The notes below the pieces were generated by a model that was given only the letters and a program-made list of their open reading frames with translations, ran no database searches and had not been told where the DNA came from. Made by a program: the position numbers and the translations under genes. Below, in pieces: positions 43,793 to 52,835 of a DNA stretch of 64,000 nt (positions are counted from its first letter, which is position 1; every line of letters starts with the position of its first letter). Source of the stretch: Planctomycetota bacterium (lineage in GTDB: Bacteria; Planctomycetota; UBA1135; GCA-002686595); NCBI GenBank assembly GCA_022446815.1, contig JAKVCD010000026.1, forward strand, positions 1 to 64,000, in the 5' to 3' direction.

Positions 43793-46700
43793 CTATTTGC
43801 CTATCCCACCGACGGGGCGGAAGGCAGCGGTGGTCTGGATCGGGTTGTTACAGGAGCAGCCAGAGCTCGCCTCAGGCGTGAGGAGCAGCCCCCCGGCAGG
43901 GATCATGTTGAGCCAGCAGCCGCCGCGCAGCGCGTCCCAATCATTCCGCTCACGCGTCTCGGGGTTGTACATCCCGTGGTTGTAGTCGCGGAAGAAGAGG
44001 TTGTCTGCGGAGGCTGACATCGTCCCGCAGCCGCGGCGCGAGGGGATCGGGATCTGCAGGTTCTCTCCGGTCTTCAGGTCGAAGACCTTGTCGTCAGCGA
44101 AGACCTTCCCCCCGAAGACCACGGGGTGCTGCACCTTCCCACCGTGGTGGTCTCTGGCCCAGCCGAACTGCTCATCCCACATCCGCGTGCCGTTCTCTGT
44201 TCTGAAGGCTTCGAGCTTGTAGTCGCTCTTTGAGCCGAAGAGGACCATCACGCCATCCTCCACAGAGGTGTAGAGACAGTTGGTGTAGCTCCCGAGGTCG
44301 TGTTGCTTCTCCCAGCGCTTCGTACCCTCAAAGAGGTCGAGGCTCACTAGGTATTGGTCTGTGCCGTTGCGGTCAACCAAGCGACCCTTCGCCAGGCTCG
44401 CGTCAGAGGGGACGCGGTCTTCTGCGAAGTAGATCTCTCCGTCAGCGATCGCGATCGAGGAGTGGATGACTAGACCGCCGGTGTGGCGCCAGAGGACCTC
44501 GCCGGTCTCAGGGTTCATCCGGAAGAGCTCCTCCGCGACGACCTGTTCAAACTCCCAACCGCCGCCGTCGTACCACTCGCCGCTGCGGCCCCGGAAGACG
44601 CCCTCAGACCTGGTGATCGATCCGATCAGCGCCCCCTCGGTGAGGGCGAGGTAACCCCACACCCGCTCAGCGCTCCCGAAGCGTGGGTTGGAAGGCGCTG
44701 GGACCTGGAGCTCGCGGAGCACCTCTCCCGTGTCGCCCTCGATCACCCAGCAGGAGTCTGCCACAGCGACATAGAGGTGATCTTCGTCGCAGATCATGTT
44801 CGTGGAGTCAGCCTTCACGTTGGTGCGGATGAGCTCGGGGATCTCGACGGTCCAGAGGATCGAGCCGTTGTATGCGTCCATCCCGAAGATCCGGTCGTCC
44901 CCTTGGACATACATGATTCCGCCGGCTGAGAGGGGCGCTGGGTTGCGGGCCCCGCGGTCACGCATGGGCCGCGGACCGGGGCGACCAAACCAGGCGATGG
45001 TCATGTCGCCGGTGACGAGCTCGTCGCCGCTTGAGGAGGTGTTCGCTGCGTCGCCGTACTGTGTCGTCCATGAGCCTGCGCCCTCGAGCGCCGCGCGCTT
45101 CAAGACCTGCACTCCCTCTGCAGCCTCTTCCCGGAGGAAGGCGACGCCGCCGTTCGGAGTGAGCAGGCGTCGGATCTCGCCGCCCGCTCCGCGCGGCCCC
45201 TCACCCAAGGGGGCACCTGCAGCGACGATCACGTTTGCAAAGTAGTCGCCATAGGGCAGGTCGCTGCGCTTTCCCCTGTGAATGCTGATCCTCGAGCCGT
45301 AGAGGCCGGTCCCTTTGAGGTGGCGACGCGCCTCGCTCCGTAGCTTAGAGCTCGACTCCACGCAGATGATCTTGAGGTCGGAGCGGACAGCCAGCTCGTA
45401 GGCGAGGCGGCAATCGCCTGCTTCAAGGACCAGGGCCCAGCCGCGGTCCCGAGGGGTCTCTGCGAGGATCTCCTCGGCGAAGGCTGCGAGGGTCGCGCCG
45501 CGCTCGTCGTCCGGGTAGGTCGCGGGTCCGGTGGCCTCCGGGAGGAGCTCGTAGTTGAAGGAGGTGTCGAGCAGCCAGGTCTGCGTCTGTGTCGAGAGCC
45601 CGGCCTCGCTCTGTCCCTTGATGAGGAAGTGGTAGGGGACCTCGAGGGCGAGGTCTGTGAGGGTCAGGCTGTGCTCGGTCTTGGGCTCGTCGGAGCGGGC
45701 GGTCGACATGGCGCGACCCGCGGCGGTGGCCTCGATGAAGGAGGCGGTAGGCGCGCTGGTCGTCCATGAGACTCGGGCCTCTGTGGGGGAGAGGTAGCGG
45801 ACGCTCGGCCCGGAGGCGAGCTTCAGCGGGCTCGGGAAGAGCGGCGCCTTCGCGGCGAACCGCTCCGCCGCTTCTGCGGTCTCCATCTGGCGGTCATAGA
45901 GCAGTAGCTCTTGGATGCGCACAGGGGAGAAGTGCTCACCGACGTCATCCTGCCACCAAGCGGCAGCGGCCAGAGGCGTCACGGGGTTCCGAATCGGCCC
46001 CAACTCTCCTCGCCCGATCGCAGCGTCTCTCCCGTCTACGATCAGGGCCTGCTCGCTGCCGTCGTAGGTCCCGACGACGTGGTACCAGCGGTGGTGTTCG
46101 ATGTTGACGTTTGAGGTGACCCAAGTGAGCTCTCCAGGGTTGTCCTCTGAGGAGAGCCCGAAGCGGAAGCGGCCGTCTTGCCAGCCGAGGATCCAGCCAG
46201 CGTCGCGCCCCCCGTGCTGATCAAAGGCGGAGGCGATGCAGCCTGAGCCTTGCGACTCTTCTATGTAGACGAAGCTCTCGATGGTGACCGCCTCGCTCGG
46301 GAGTCCCTCGAGGCCCGGGTTGAGGAGCGCACGGCCGGAGGTCCCGTCAAAGCGCGCACAAGCGGGCAGCGACTCTCTGTGAACCACCGCGCCGTCGTCG
46401 AGCTGAGCGCTCTCGGGAGAGAGGGAGTCATCGAAGGTCCAGGCCGCCTGCGCGGGCGTGCGCTCGCCCACAGTCGCGCGAGTCATCGCCGGGTGGAGGG
46501 CCGCGCCGGCCTCGTACCGCGCCGCGACTGCCTCGCTAGAGAGCGCGTCACGCCACAAGGTCAGCTCGCTGAGCCACCCGATCATGGGGTAGGCCTCGTT
46601 CTCGTCGTGATACGAGCCAACCTCGAAGTACAAGTTCGCTGGGTAGTTGATCGCGCCGTGCTGCTGCTCGGACTCCACGTCCAGCTGGCCGTTCACGTAG

Positions 46701-47218
46701 ATGCGGGTGAGCTTCCCGTCATAGGTTGCGACGACGTGGTACCAGCGGCCGCTCCGGAAAGGTGTCTTACCCGTGATGTAGGTCATCAAGCCGTCGCCGT
46801 CATCGACCCCTTCGGTGGAGAGCCCGAGGCAGAACTTGTCGTTGACGTAGCCGAGGAGCCAGCCCTTCTCAAAGCCCCCGTTGTCCTGCATCGCCGTGAT
46901 GATCGCGCCCCACGGCTGGGCCTTGTCGATCGTGACCCATGCCTCTGCGCTGAACTCCTTCTCGGGGAGGGCGCTCGAGGAGACCCCGGCGTCAATCACC
47001 GCTCGGTGTGCGGCGCTAGAGAACATGAGCGCGCCAGGGCCTGCCGCCGCAGAGACACGAGCGCCGCCTTCAAGCCGGAGAGGGTTCTTGCCGCGGAGGT
47101 CACGGACCTCGCCCCCTTCGACCTCTTCCGGCCGGAAGCTCCAGCTCGCGAAGACCTCGCTTGGCTTGGGCTCTTGCGCGGGGGTGCAGGCAAGCGCCGT
47201 CAGTATGAGGGAGATCAT
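43793..47218 (-). CDS. Secreted mosaic: two LamG domains - FN3-like - Rossmann/methyltransferase-like - PQQ propeller
   Basis: 1141 residues with a short signal peptide. Two LamG/concanavalin-like domains, about 20-245 and 255-465, repeat the pattern RWYHVVATYDGKLTRIYVNGQ and RWYHVVGTYDGSEQALIVDG. A fibronectin-like domain (about 480-560, VRYLSPTEARVSWTTSAPTAS) follows. Residues about 575-715 look like a Rossmann/SAM-methyltransferase fold (WALVLEAGDCRLAYELA, IICVESSSKLR, GDYFANVIVAAG). The last 400 residues form a PQQ-type beta-propeller with DAYNGSILWTVEIP and METGEVLW-like blades. Such a mixture resembles secreted planctomycete PQQ proteins, and enzymatic activity is uncertain. The ATG overlaps the neighbouring PQQ gene by 4 nt (47215-47218). 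Confidence 0.78.
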   Translation of the reverse strand: MISLILTALACTPAQEPKPSEVFASWSFRPEEVEGGEVRDLRGKNPLRLEGGARVSAAAGPGALMFSSAAHRAVIDAGVSSSALPEKEFSAEAWVTIDKAQPWGAIITAMQDNGGFEKGWLLGYVNDKFCLGLSTEGVDDGDGLMTYITGKTPFRSGRWYHVVATYDGKLTRIYVNGQLDVESEQQHGAINYPANLYFEVGSYHDENEAYPMIGWLSELTLWRDALSSEAVAARYEAGAALHPAMTRATVGERTPAQAAWTFDDSLSPESAQLDDGAVVHRESLPACARFDGTSGRALLNPGLEGLPSEAVTIESFVYIEESQGSGCIASAFDQHGGRDAGWILGWQDGRFRFGLSSEDNPGELTWVTSNVNIEHHRWYHVVGTYDGSEQALIVDGRDAAIGRGELGPIRNPVTPLAAAAWWQDDVGEHFSPVRIQELLLYDRQMETAEAAERFAAKAPLFPSPLKLASGPSVRYLSPTEARVSWTTSAPTASFIEATAAGRAMSTARSDEPKTEHSLTLTDLALEVPYHFLIKGQSEAGLSTQTQTWLLDTSFNYELLPEATGPATYPDDERGATLAAFAEEILAETPRDRGWALVLEAGDCRLAYELAVRSDLKIICVESSSKLRSEARRHLKGTGLYGSRISIHRGKRSDLPYGDYFANVIVAAGAPLGEGPRGAGGEIRRLLTPNGGVAFLREEAAEGVQVLKRAALEGAGSWTTQYGDAANTSSSGDELVTGDMTIAWFGRPGPRPMRDRGARNPAPLSAGGIMYVQGDDRIFGMDAYNGSILWTVEIPELIRTNVKADSTNMICDEDHLYVAVADSCWVIEGDTGEVLRELQVPAPSNPRFGSAERVWGYLALTEGALIGSITRSEGVFRGRSGEWYDGGGWEFEQVVAEELFRMNPETGEVLWRHTGGLVIHSSIAIADGEIYFAEDRVPSDASLAKGRLVDRNGTDQYLVSLDLFEGTKRWEKQHDLGSYTNCLYTSVEDGVMVLFGSKSDYKLEAFRTENGTRMWDEQFGWARDHHGGKVQHPVVFGGKVFADDKVFDLKTGENLQIPIPSRRGCGTMSASADNLFFRDYNHGMYNPETRERNDWDALRGGCWLNMIPAGGLLLTPEASSGCSCNNPIQTTAAFRPVGGIGK

Positions 47219-48576
47219 TTGCTGTCCTCCTCTTCGCTGGGGGTTCCAAAGCAGTGGATCGCGCCAGTGTCTGTGCTGACGTAGAGACGGCCTGCGTCAG
47301 CGGCGAGCCCGTAGGCACGGCCGTCCACCGGCGCTGTCCAGAGCTTGGCGCCGTCCTTCGCGGCGTAAGCGGCGATGTAATCCTCACCGCCGGCGATGAG
47401 CGCGTCTCCCGCGAGGATCACGTCGAGCGGCTCGTCGCAGACGCGACGCCAAAGGATGCACTCGCGTATTTCGACCTCGATCTCTCCGAGGCGCTCTGTG
47501 CTCCGTTTGAGCTCGCGCTCTGCCTTGGCCTTTTCAGCGCCGCTCAGGTTGGGGAGTGAGCTCGTGAGCTCGCCGCGGCGCTTGTTCAGCTCGCCGCGCT
47601 CCTTAGTGAGCGACACGAACTCTTCGCGTTTCAAGGCAGAGAGCTCGTTGGTCGTGTGGATATAGCTGACGCCGCGAGTGACGATCATGTGTTGACCCTT
47701 AAAGCTCGCGATCTGCGCGCCGCTGCCGCTGGCCTCAGTCATGTCGCCGGCCTTGCCAGGGCCGAAGATGAGGTCGTCATTCGCGACGATAGCGAAGGTG
47801 CCGCTGTTTCCGCCGAGCTGCCGCAGGCGCTTGCCGTCCCTGCGGTCGAAGACATAGGGCGTCGAACGGCTGGCAGGGACGAAGAGGTGGTCTTTGCTCG
47901 CGAGCAGGTAGCCTTGCGGAGCCATGTCGTCGTAGCTGTTCTTCCAGACAGTGTCCCCAGTGGAGACCTTGAGCGCAGCGACGTAGGAGCCCTCCGAGGG
48001 GAAGAGCCCGGCAGTGACGTAGGCCACGCCGTTCGAGACGACGACCCCTGTGCGCACAGGCCAGAGAGAGATCATCCGGCCGTTCCCGGGGAGGCGCTGA
48101 TCCTCTGGGGCGACCCTCTCTCTCCAAACGAGCTCTCCGTTCGAGGCTCGGACGCAATAGACGACGCCGTCGTCGGAGCCTGCGATGACTTTCCCGCCTA
48201 CGATGGTGGGGGCGAAGCGGACCGGCGCCTCGGTGTAGTAAGACCAGAGCTCCTCGCCGGTCTCCGCGTCGAGGCAGTGGATCTGTTCATCTGCGGAGGA
48301 GCCGAAGAAGAGGCGACCGTCTGCGATAGAGACGTAGAAGGCGCGGTCAAACCAGAGCCTAGGGGTCAGGTTGATGACCTTGTTGTAGAGGTCATGTCGA
48401 GCTGGCCCAGGCCAAGCGTTCTGTGGGCGTCCGGAGCTCTTGTGGACCCACTCCTCCGTGAGAGGGAAGGCGAGCTCGGTCTTGCTCGCGCCGGTGCGGG
48501 CTGCGTTGCCCCGGAAGGTCGGCCAGTCGGCGCCGCAGAGGGTGGTCGCGGTGAGGAGGAGAGTGATGTGGAGCAT
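47215..48576 (-). CDS. Secreted PQQ-type beta-propeller with coiled-coil insertion
   Basis: 453 residues with an N-terminal signal (MLHITLLLTATTLCGA). It contains BamB/PQQ-like blades (DWPTFRGNAARTG, LDAETGEELWSYY, VRASNGELVWRE, LKVSTGDTVWKN, YAAKDGAKLWT), each with the tryptophan-docking WxxxGxxxW pattern. Between blades, at about residues 325-380, a charged heptad-rich helix pair is inserted (KREEFVSLTKERGEL onward), probably a coiled coil used for protein contacts. ATG 48576 lies 5 nt after the LolD-like stop, and the stop overlaps the next PQQ gene. It is translationally linked with a second PQQ propeller, suggesting a two-propeller assembly. Confidence 0.8.
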   Translation of the reverse strand: MLHITLLLTATTLCGADWPTFRGNAARTGASKTELAFPLTEEWVHKSSGRPQNAWPGPARHDLYNKVINLTPRLWFDRAFYVSIADGRLFFGSSADEQIHCLDAETGEELWSYYTEAPVRFAPTIVGGKVIAGSDDGVVYCVRASNGELVWRERVAPEDQRLPGNGRMISLWPVRTGVVVSNGVAYVTAGLFPSEGSYVAALKVSTGDTVWKNSYDDMAPQGYLLASKDHLFVPASRSTPYVFDRRDGKRLRQLGGNSGTFAIVANDDLIFGPGKAGDMTEASGSGAQIASFKGQHMIVTRGVSYIHTTNELSALKREEFVSLTKERGELNKRRGELTSSLPNLSGAEKAKAERELKRSTERLGEIEVEIRECILWRRVCDEPLDVILAGDALIAGGEDYIAAYAAKDGAKLWTAPVDGRAYGLAADAGRLYVSTDTGAIHCFGTPSEEEDSK

Positions 48577-48581
48577 GGAGG

Positions 48582-49241
48582 TCAGCTGGTGTGCAGGGTC
48601 CCGTCGCGTAGCCACAGCGTACGGCTCGCTCGAGATTCTGGCGTCTGGGAGTGCGTCGCCATGAGGACGGCGCCCCCTCCTGCTGTGTACTGAGTCAAGA
48701 GGTCGAGCACGACCTCTGCTGAGTCTGGGTCGAGATTCCCCGTGGGCTCATCCGCGAGGATGAGGGTGGGCTTGTTGAAGAGCGCGCGGCAGACGGCGAC
48801 CCGCTGTCGCTCACCAGCGGAGAGGGCCGCGGGGCGATGGTCTGCTCGGTGCTGAAGGCCAACGGACTCAAGCAGCTCATCTGCGCGCGCTTCGCGCTCC
48901 TGGCGGGAGAGATCGGAGCGGACGGCGAGGAGGTTGTCTCTCGCGCTCAGGTAAGGCACGAGGTGGAACATTTGAAAGACAAAGCCGACCTGCTGCGCGC
49001 GAGCGCGAGCGCGTGCGCCGCTGGAGAGTGAGTACAGGTCTTCCGAGCCGATCTGAACGGTCCCACCGCTAGGTCGCAGCATCCCGCCTAGGGCGAGGAG
49101 CAGGGTCGTCTTCCCGCTCCCGCTCACACCGCGCAAGCAACAGAACTCACCGGCTTCAAGCTCGAGATCTAAACCCCTGAGACAGCGCACCTCAGCGCTC
49201 GCGTCGCGCCAGGTGTGTTCGATAGAGCGCGCGCGGATCAC
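48582..49241 (-). CDS. LolD/MacB-type ABC ATPase
   Basis: 219 residues. Walker A GVSGSGKTT, Q-loop VFQMFHLVPYLSARDN, signature LSAGERQRVAVCRAL, Walker B LILADEPTGNLD and switch His ATHSQTPE place it in the LolD/MacB/FtsE group of mechanotransmitting ABC proteins rather than importers. The GTG start at 49241 has GGGAGGAGGG 3-12 nt upstream and overlaps the permease stop (GTGA). It pairs with the adjacent FtsX-type permease for lipoprotein release, efflux or peptidoglycan control; the substrate is unknown. Confidence 0.88.
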   Translation of the reverse strand: MIRARSIEHTWRDASAEVRCLRGLDLELEAGEFCCLRGVSGSGKTTLLLALGGMLRPSGGTVQIGSEDLYSLSSGARARARAQQVGFVFQMFHLVPYLSARDNLLAVRSDLSRQEREARADELLESVGLQHRADHRPAALSAGERQRVAVCRALFNKPTLILADEPTGNLDPDSAEVVLDLLTQYTAGGGAVLMATHSQTPESRASRTLWLRDGTLHTS

Positions 49242-50383
49242 GGGCCCTCCTCCCGGAGAGTCGCGGCAGGATCTTGCATGATCGCTGCGAGGGTGGAGGG
49301 GAGGGCAGAGAAGGCCGCGAAGAGGGGCAGCCCGATGACCGCGTAGGTGAGGAGGTTCCACTCGACCGTGATCTTGCCCGCGGTGACGGGGAAGACAGCG
49401 GGTCCATACTCAAGGGCCAGCCAAGAGCCTGCGGCGAAGCCGGCGATGGCAGCGTCTATCCCGAGGCAAGCAGCCTTCAAGAGGAAGAGGCTAGCGATCC
49501 TCCCAGAGCCGTGGCCGAGGGCGCGCAAGATGCCGATCTCTGCGCGCCGCTCGCGAACGTTGATCGCGGTGAGCAGCGCGACGACGCCGGCGCAGGCAGC
49601 GAGGATCCAAGGCAGCAAGAGCTCGAAGTACTCTTCGCTCAGGCGACGCTGCCTCTCACGCACCTCAGCGGCCGCATCCATACGCAGGACTTGTCCTTCA
49701 GGGACGATGGTTTCGAGCTCAGCGCGCAAGCGCTCGAGATTGTCGACTCCGGCGTCAGCGCAGTAACACTCGAGGGCTTGGATCTCATTCACCACTGCGG
49801 GCATGCCGAGGATCTGCTGCGCGTCAGACAGATGAACCCAGGCGCGCGTGTCGTCGATCGTGCCAGCTTCAGAGAGAGTGGCGGCGACCTTCAGCTGGAG
49901 CCCGCCGAGCTCGATCTGATCGCCCGCTCCCACGCCCTCGGAGATCGCGTGTCCGAGGTGCACAGTCCCGGGCTCGACCTCGAAGATCATCGACCCCTTC
50001 TTCTTCGTTTGGGGTGCGACCTCAGCTGTGAGCCCTGTCAGCAAGACGGAGACGTCACGGAACTCGACTCGACCCGCGAGCATGGCGAGGAGGTGGTTGT
50101 AGGAGAGGTCGTCTGCTGTGGTGAAGCGCTGCACCGCGGCCTCGGGGAGCGCTCCATCAGCGAAGCCTTGCGCCCAGTAGCTCGTGAGCTCAGCGTCCTT
50201 CGGGAGGATGCGGACGTTGTATCCGAGGTCTCGCATCAGGCGGCTGGTCTCACGCTTAGCCGCGCCGCCGGTGGTGTGGAACGCGACAGGGAGCGCGGTC
50301 GCGATGAAGAGCGCAGCGAAGAGCAGGAGGGAGTGCACCCAGCGGTGGGTAGCCTCCGCGAAGATCTGTCTAACGAGGTTCAT
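49238..50383 (-). CDS. FtsX/MacB-type ABC permease
   Basis: 381 residues with the LolCE/MacB layout: an N-terminal helix (SLLLFAALFIATALPVAF), a periplasmic MacB-like domain of about 220 residues, then three C-terminal helices containing ERRAEIGILRALGHGSGRIASLFL, the FtsX signature. ATG 50383 overlaps the stop of the upstream anchored-protein gene (ATGA); an upstream extension to 50470 lies inside that gene. With its ATPase it forms a transporter of the type-VII (mechanotransmission) class. The periplasmic domain is of normal size. Confidence 0.88.
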   Translation of the reverse strand: MNLVRQIFAEATHRWVHSLLLFAALFIATALPVAFHTTGGAAKRETSRLMRDLGYNVRILPKDAELTSYWAQGFADGALPEAAVQRFTTADDLSYNHLLAMLAGRVEFRDVSVLLTGLTAEVAPQTKKKGSMIFEVEPGTVHLGHAISEGVGAGDQIELGGLQLKVAATLSEAGTIDDTRAWVHLSDAQQILGMPAVVNEIQALECYCADAGVDNLERLRAELETIVPEGQVLRMDAAAEVRERQRRLSEEYFELLLPWILAACAGVVALLTAINVRERRAEIGILRALGHGSGRIASLFLLKAACLGIDAAIAGFAAGSWLALEYGPAVFPVTAGKITVEWNLLTYAVIGLPLFAAFSALPSTLAAIMQDPAATLREEGP

Positions 50384-51504
50384 GCTCTCCGCCTCCTTCG
50401 CGCTTGGAGGAGGAAGAAGAGCGCTGTGATGATGGCCGGTGTGGCCAAGGCTGCGACCATGGCGAGCCAAGAGATGCCGAGTGAAGGGCCGCCGTCCTCG
50501 GGCGCCTCTACGGCTTCCGCCTTGGGCGGGACTGGGGCTGGCGAATCATCCAACTCCCTGGCGGGGAGCTCGATCTCTTCGTAGGCGAGCAGCGCCTCCT
50601 CAAGGCTTACGCCAGCCTCTCCCTCACGATGTTGCGGCCCGCGCGCGAGGATGCCGGAGATCTCGGTCTTGATGAAGGGGCTCTCTGCGTCGAAGGAGAG
50701 GTCTTGCACGACTCGCTCCTTAGCTGCGGCGTCCCAGCGCAGGGGGATGCGAGGGCCTTGCATCCAGGAGCGGTCGAGGTCGCACTCACAGGATTGACCG
50801 ATCGCGTTCAAGATCCCGAAGACGGCTGTGGGTGAGATCTCCTCGTCGGTGAGGACTGGACCCACGCGGCGGCCCCGACCCATGATGACGGCGAAGGCTG
50901 GCTCCTTACCGGCCTCATCGATACCCAGCCCGAAGAGCAGGTAGCGCTCGTCGGCGCGGCGGTCATGGGCGAGGGTCGTGAGGCGTGGCCTGTCACCTAC
51001 CGCCTTAGGCATCTGAGCGAAGATCTTCCCGAGCTCTGTGAAGGCGCCGTCGATGACCTCACGAGCTCTGGCGTTCTTCTCTGGGTCTTCGCCTTCGACC
51101 AAGAGGCAGAAGGCATAGCGGGCGAAGACCTCATCGAGCATGCGCTCTCTGAGCGGTGAGCTGGCGATGTCGTTCAGCTTGACCGCGTCCAGTGATTCCT
51201 CACCCCAGATGTCCACATCCATCTCTCGTCCGTCTGGATGGTGCAGGGTGACCTTGGAGCGCTCTGAGCTGAAGTCCTCGAGCTCATCGACCTCATAGGT
51301 CACGTTCGTGTCGAGGAGTGAGGAGGCGATCGCGCCTAGAGTCTCAGCCTCAGGCGCTGTGGCGCGCAGCTCTAGGCGGTAAGACTCGTCCCCGAGATCG
51401 ACGAATGCGACGTCTCGGACCGTGTAGCGGCAGAGCCCCGCGACGGCCGGGATGAGGAGTAAGAGGGAGCGGATCACTGAGGCAGAGGATAAGGGATCCT
51501 GCAC
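50380..51504 (-). CDS. C-terminally membrane-anchored exported protein with CxC motif, unknown family
   Basis: 374 residues. It has an N-terminal signal-like segment (SLLLLIPAVAGL), a soluble middle, an Ala/Pro/Glu-rich linker near 315-345 and a C-terminal transmembrane helix (WLAMVAALATPAIITALFFLL) ending in RRRR. An isolated CEC motif lies at about residue 245 in a conserved-looking stretch (SCECDLDRSWMQGPRIP). It is the first gene of a run that also encodes an FtsX/LolD transporter, so it may be its periplasmic partner. No family is recognised. The start is probably GTG 51504, but an internal GTG at 51477 also begins the hydrophobic segment; neither has a good ribosome site. Confidence 0.6.
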   Translation of the reverse strand: MQDPLSSASVIRSLLLLIPAVAGLCRYTVRDVAFVDLGDESYRLELRATAPEAETLGAIASSLLDTNVTYEVDELEDFSSERSKVTLHHPDGREMDVDIWGEESLDAVKLNDIASSPLRERMLDEVFARYAFCLLVEGEDPEKNARAREVIDGAFTELGKIFAQMPKAVGDRPRLTTLAHDRRADERYLLFGLGIDEAGKEPAFAVIMGRGRRVGPVLTDEEISPTAVFGILNAIGQSCECDLDRSWMQGPRIPLRWDAAAKERVVQDLSFDAESPFIKTEISGILARGPQHREGEAGVSLEEALLAYEEIELPARELDDSPAPVPPKAEAVEAPEDGGPSLGISWLAMVAALATPAIITALFFLLQARRRRRA

Positions 51505-51526
51505 CTCTCAGGGTCGCCTCACGCTC

Positions 51527-52594
51527 TCAGAGCACCCAGGTGATCTCGTAGCCGTTGGAGAGGTTGAAACCCGAACCGCAGAGTGTGGTGTTCGGGTTCC
51601 TGTACCAGAGCTGATAGCGCCGCACGTCCCCTGCCTGGACGCCGCCTAAGCTCGAGATGGAGGCCGTGGTCTCAGACTCTCCCGAGTCGCTGGCCACGCG
51701 GACCTGCAGGCGGATGACTCCGCCGCCCGCGCAGCGGAGACCGTCTCCGAAGTGGATGCCCGCTCCGCCCGCGACGCGGTTGTTGCCTTGGAAGTAGAGC
51801 CCCGGCTGACCTGGATCTAGACCGACCGCTGAGAGGACGAGGTTGTCTGCCGCGATGCTCGAGGAGCCCTCACCGAAGAGGTACGCGCCGCTGCCTGTCC
51901 CGTTGAGGCAACCGCCAGAGGTGCTTGGGTTTCCGCATGGGCAGATGAGCCCGTCCGTTCCGTCACCCGTGCAGTACTCGGTCCCTCCAGCTCCGGTGGG
52001 GATGAAGAAGGTCTGGTCGTGGAACTGGGTGGTCTGGCCGGCAGCGTCCCTGCCCTGCAAGTGAATGGTTCCGGAGATGGTCTCTCCGTAAGTCACGGTC
52101 AGCTGCATGAGCAGGACGCGGCCACTCGCGTCCGGAAAGTTCTGCGGCGTATCAGGGACGCAGAACCAGGCCCCGTCGTCAGCGTCCAAGCTCCCGGCCG
52201 CGTTCCACGGACCAAAGTCGATACCGATGTTGAGGAGCTGGTTGCCCTCATTGTCTTGCGCGCCGAGAGTCACCCACGAGTCGAACTCAAGATCAGGGAT
52301 GAACGGAAAGGAGGCGGGGTTGATGGCTAGGCTCGTATCGCCACCAGCGGGGTGTTGGTAGAAGCCGAGCGGGTCGCTCGTTGAGATCGAGAGCGGATGA
52401 GTTGAGATGCCGAATATGGCGTTGAGCTGGCTGTTGGCGTCGTCATATCCCGCGTAGATACGAACGACTGCGCGGGGGACACCTTCGATGATCGGCTGCT
52501 CCTCTGCGATCTCATATTCGAGGCCGCGGTACTGCCCCTGTGAGACTGAGGACAGAACACAGAGTGCGAGGATGGCAGAGGGAGCTCTCATCAT
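51527..52594 (-). CDS. Secreted protein with Cys/Gly-rich C-terminal module, type A
   Basis: 355 residues with a signal peptide (ALCVLSSVSQG). Residues about 20-200 are an unassigned beta-rich domain (AGYDDANSQLNAIFGISTHP). The last 145 residues form the recurring planctomycete module: CTGDGTDGLICPCGNP, then a Gly/Ser stretch, DNLVLSAVGL, IHFGDGLRCAGG and SGFNLSNGYEITWV. The same layout occurs in the FG-GAP protein at the right edge. The module may be a secretion or surface-attachment signal, by inference from its C-terminal position and occurrence in unrelated proteins. It lies 22 nt before the first gene of the ten-gene operon. Confidence 0.75.
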   Translation of the reverse strand: MMRAPSAILALCVLSSVSQGQYRGLEYEIAEEQPIIEGVPRAVVRIYAGYDDANSQLNAIFGISTHPLSISTSDPLGFYQHPAGGDTSLAINPASFPFIPDLEFDSWVTLGAQDNEGNQLLNIGIDFGPWNAAGSLDADDGAWFCVPDTPQNFPDASGRVLLMQLTVTYGETISGTIHLQGRDAAGQTTQFHDQTFFIPTGAGGTEYCTGDGTDGLICPCGNPSTSGGCLNGTGSGAYLFGEGSSSIAADNLVLSAVGLDPGQPGLYFQGNNRVAGGAGIHFGDGLRCAGGGVIRLQVRVASDSGESETTASISSLGGVQAGDVRRYQLWYRNPNTTLCGSGFNLSNGYEITWVL

Positions 52595-52653
52595 GCGTGC
52601 GAAGGAGTGGGCCTAGGTGAAGTGGAATAGGGAGTTCGATGATACAGGAGCAG

Positions 52654-52743
52654 AAAAAAAGCGATGCTTTCACCGTACCCCGTGGCCATGTAAACCCCCC
52701 TCCATCGCACGGATAGTCCTCTCCCTGGTGTGTGTGAAAGCAT
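52654..52743 (-). terminator. Long-loop hairpin with U-tract after the SMUG1 gene
   Basis: ATGCTTTCAC at 52664-52673 and GTGAAAGCAT at 52734-52743 are perfectly complementary (10 bp). On the minus strand the stem is followed directly by GC and T7 (52660-52654). An inner CCGTG/CACGG stem fits in the 60-nt loop. It could be an intrinsic terminator or the 3' part of a small structured RNA. The rest of the 241-nt intergenic region (52595-52835) shows nothing coding. Confidence 0.5.
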
Positions 52744-52835
52744 GCGCAGGGCTAGAAGGGGCATCGCTCGCTCTAGTAGATCCTGAACAGCTCCGGGTCT
52801 AGAGCACTAGCCAAACGTCGAAGACTGAGCTGCCC

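Noticed and set aside
46250..50584. Long rightward open frames at 46250-47284, 47656-48693 and 49274-50584
   Set aside because: All lie antisense to well-supported genes (LamG/PQQ mosaic, PQQ propeller, FtsX permease). They lack recognisable domains or sensible starts, and their composition matches complement shadows.
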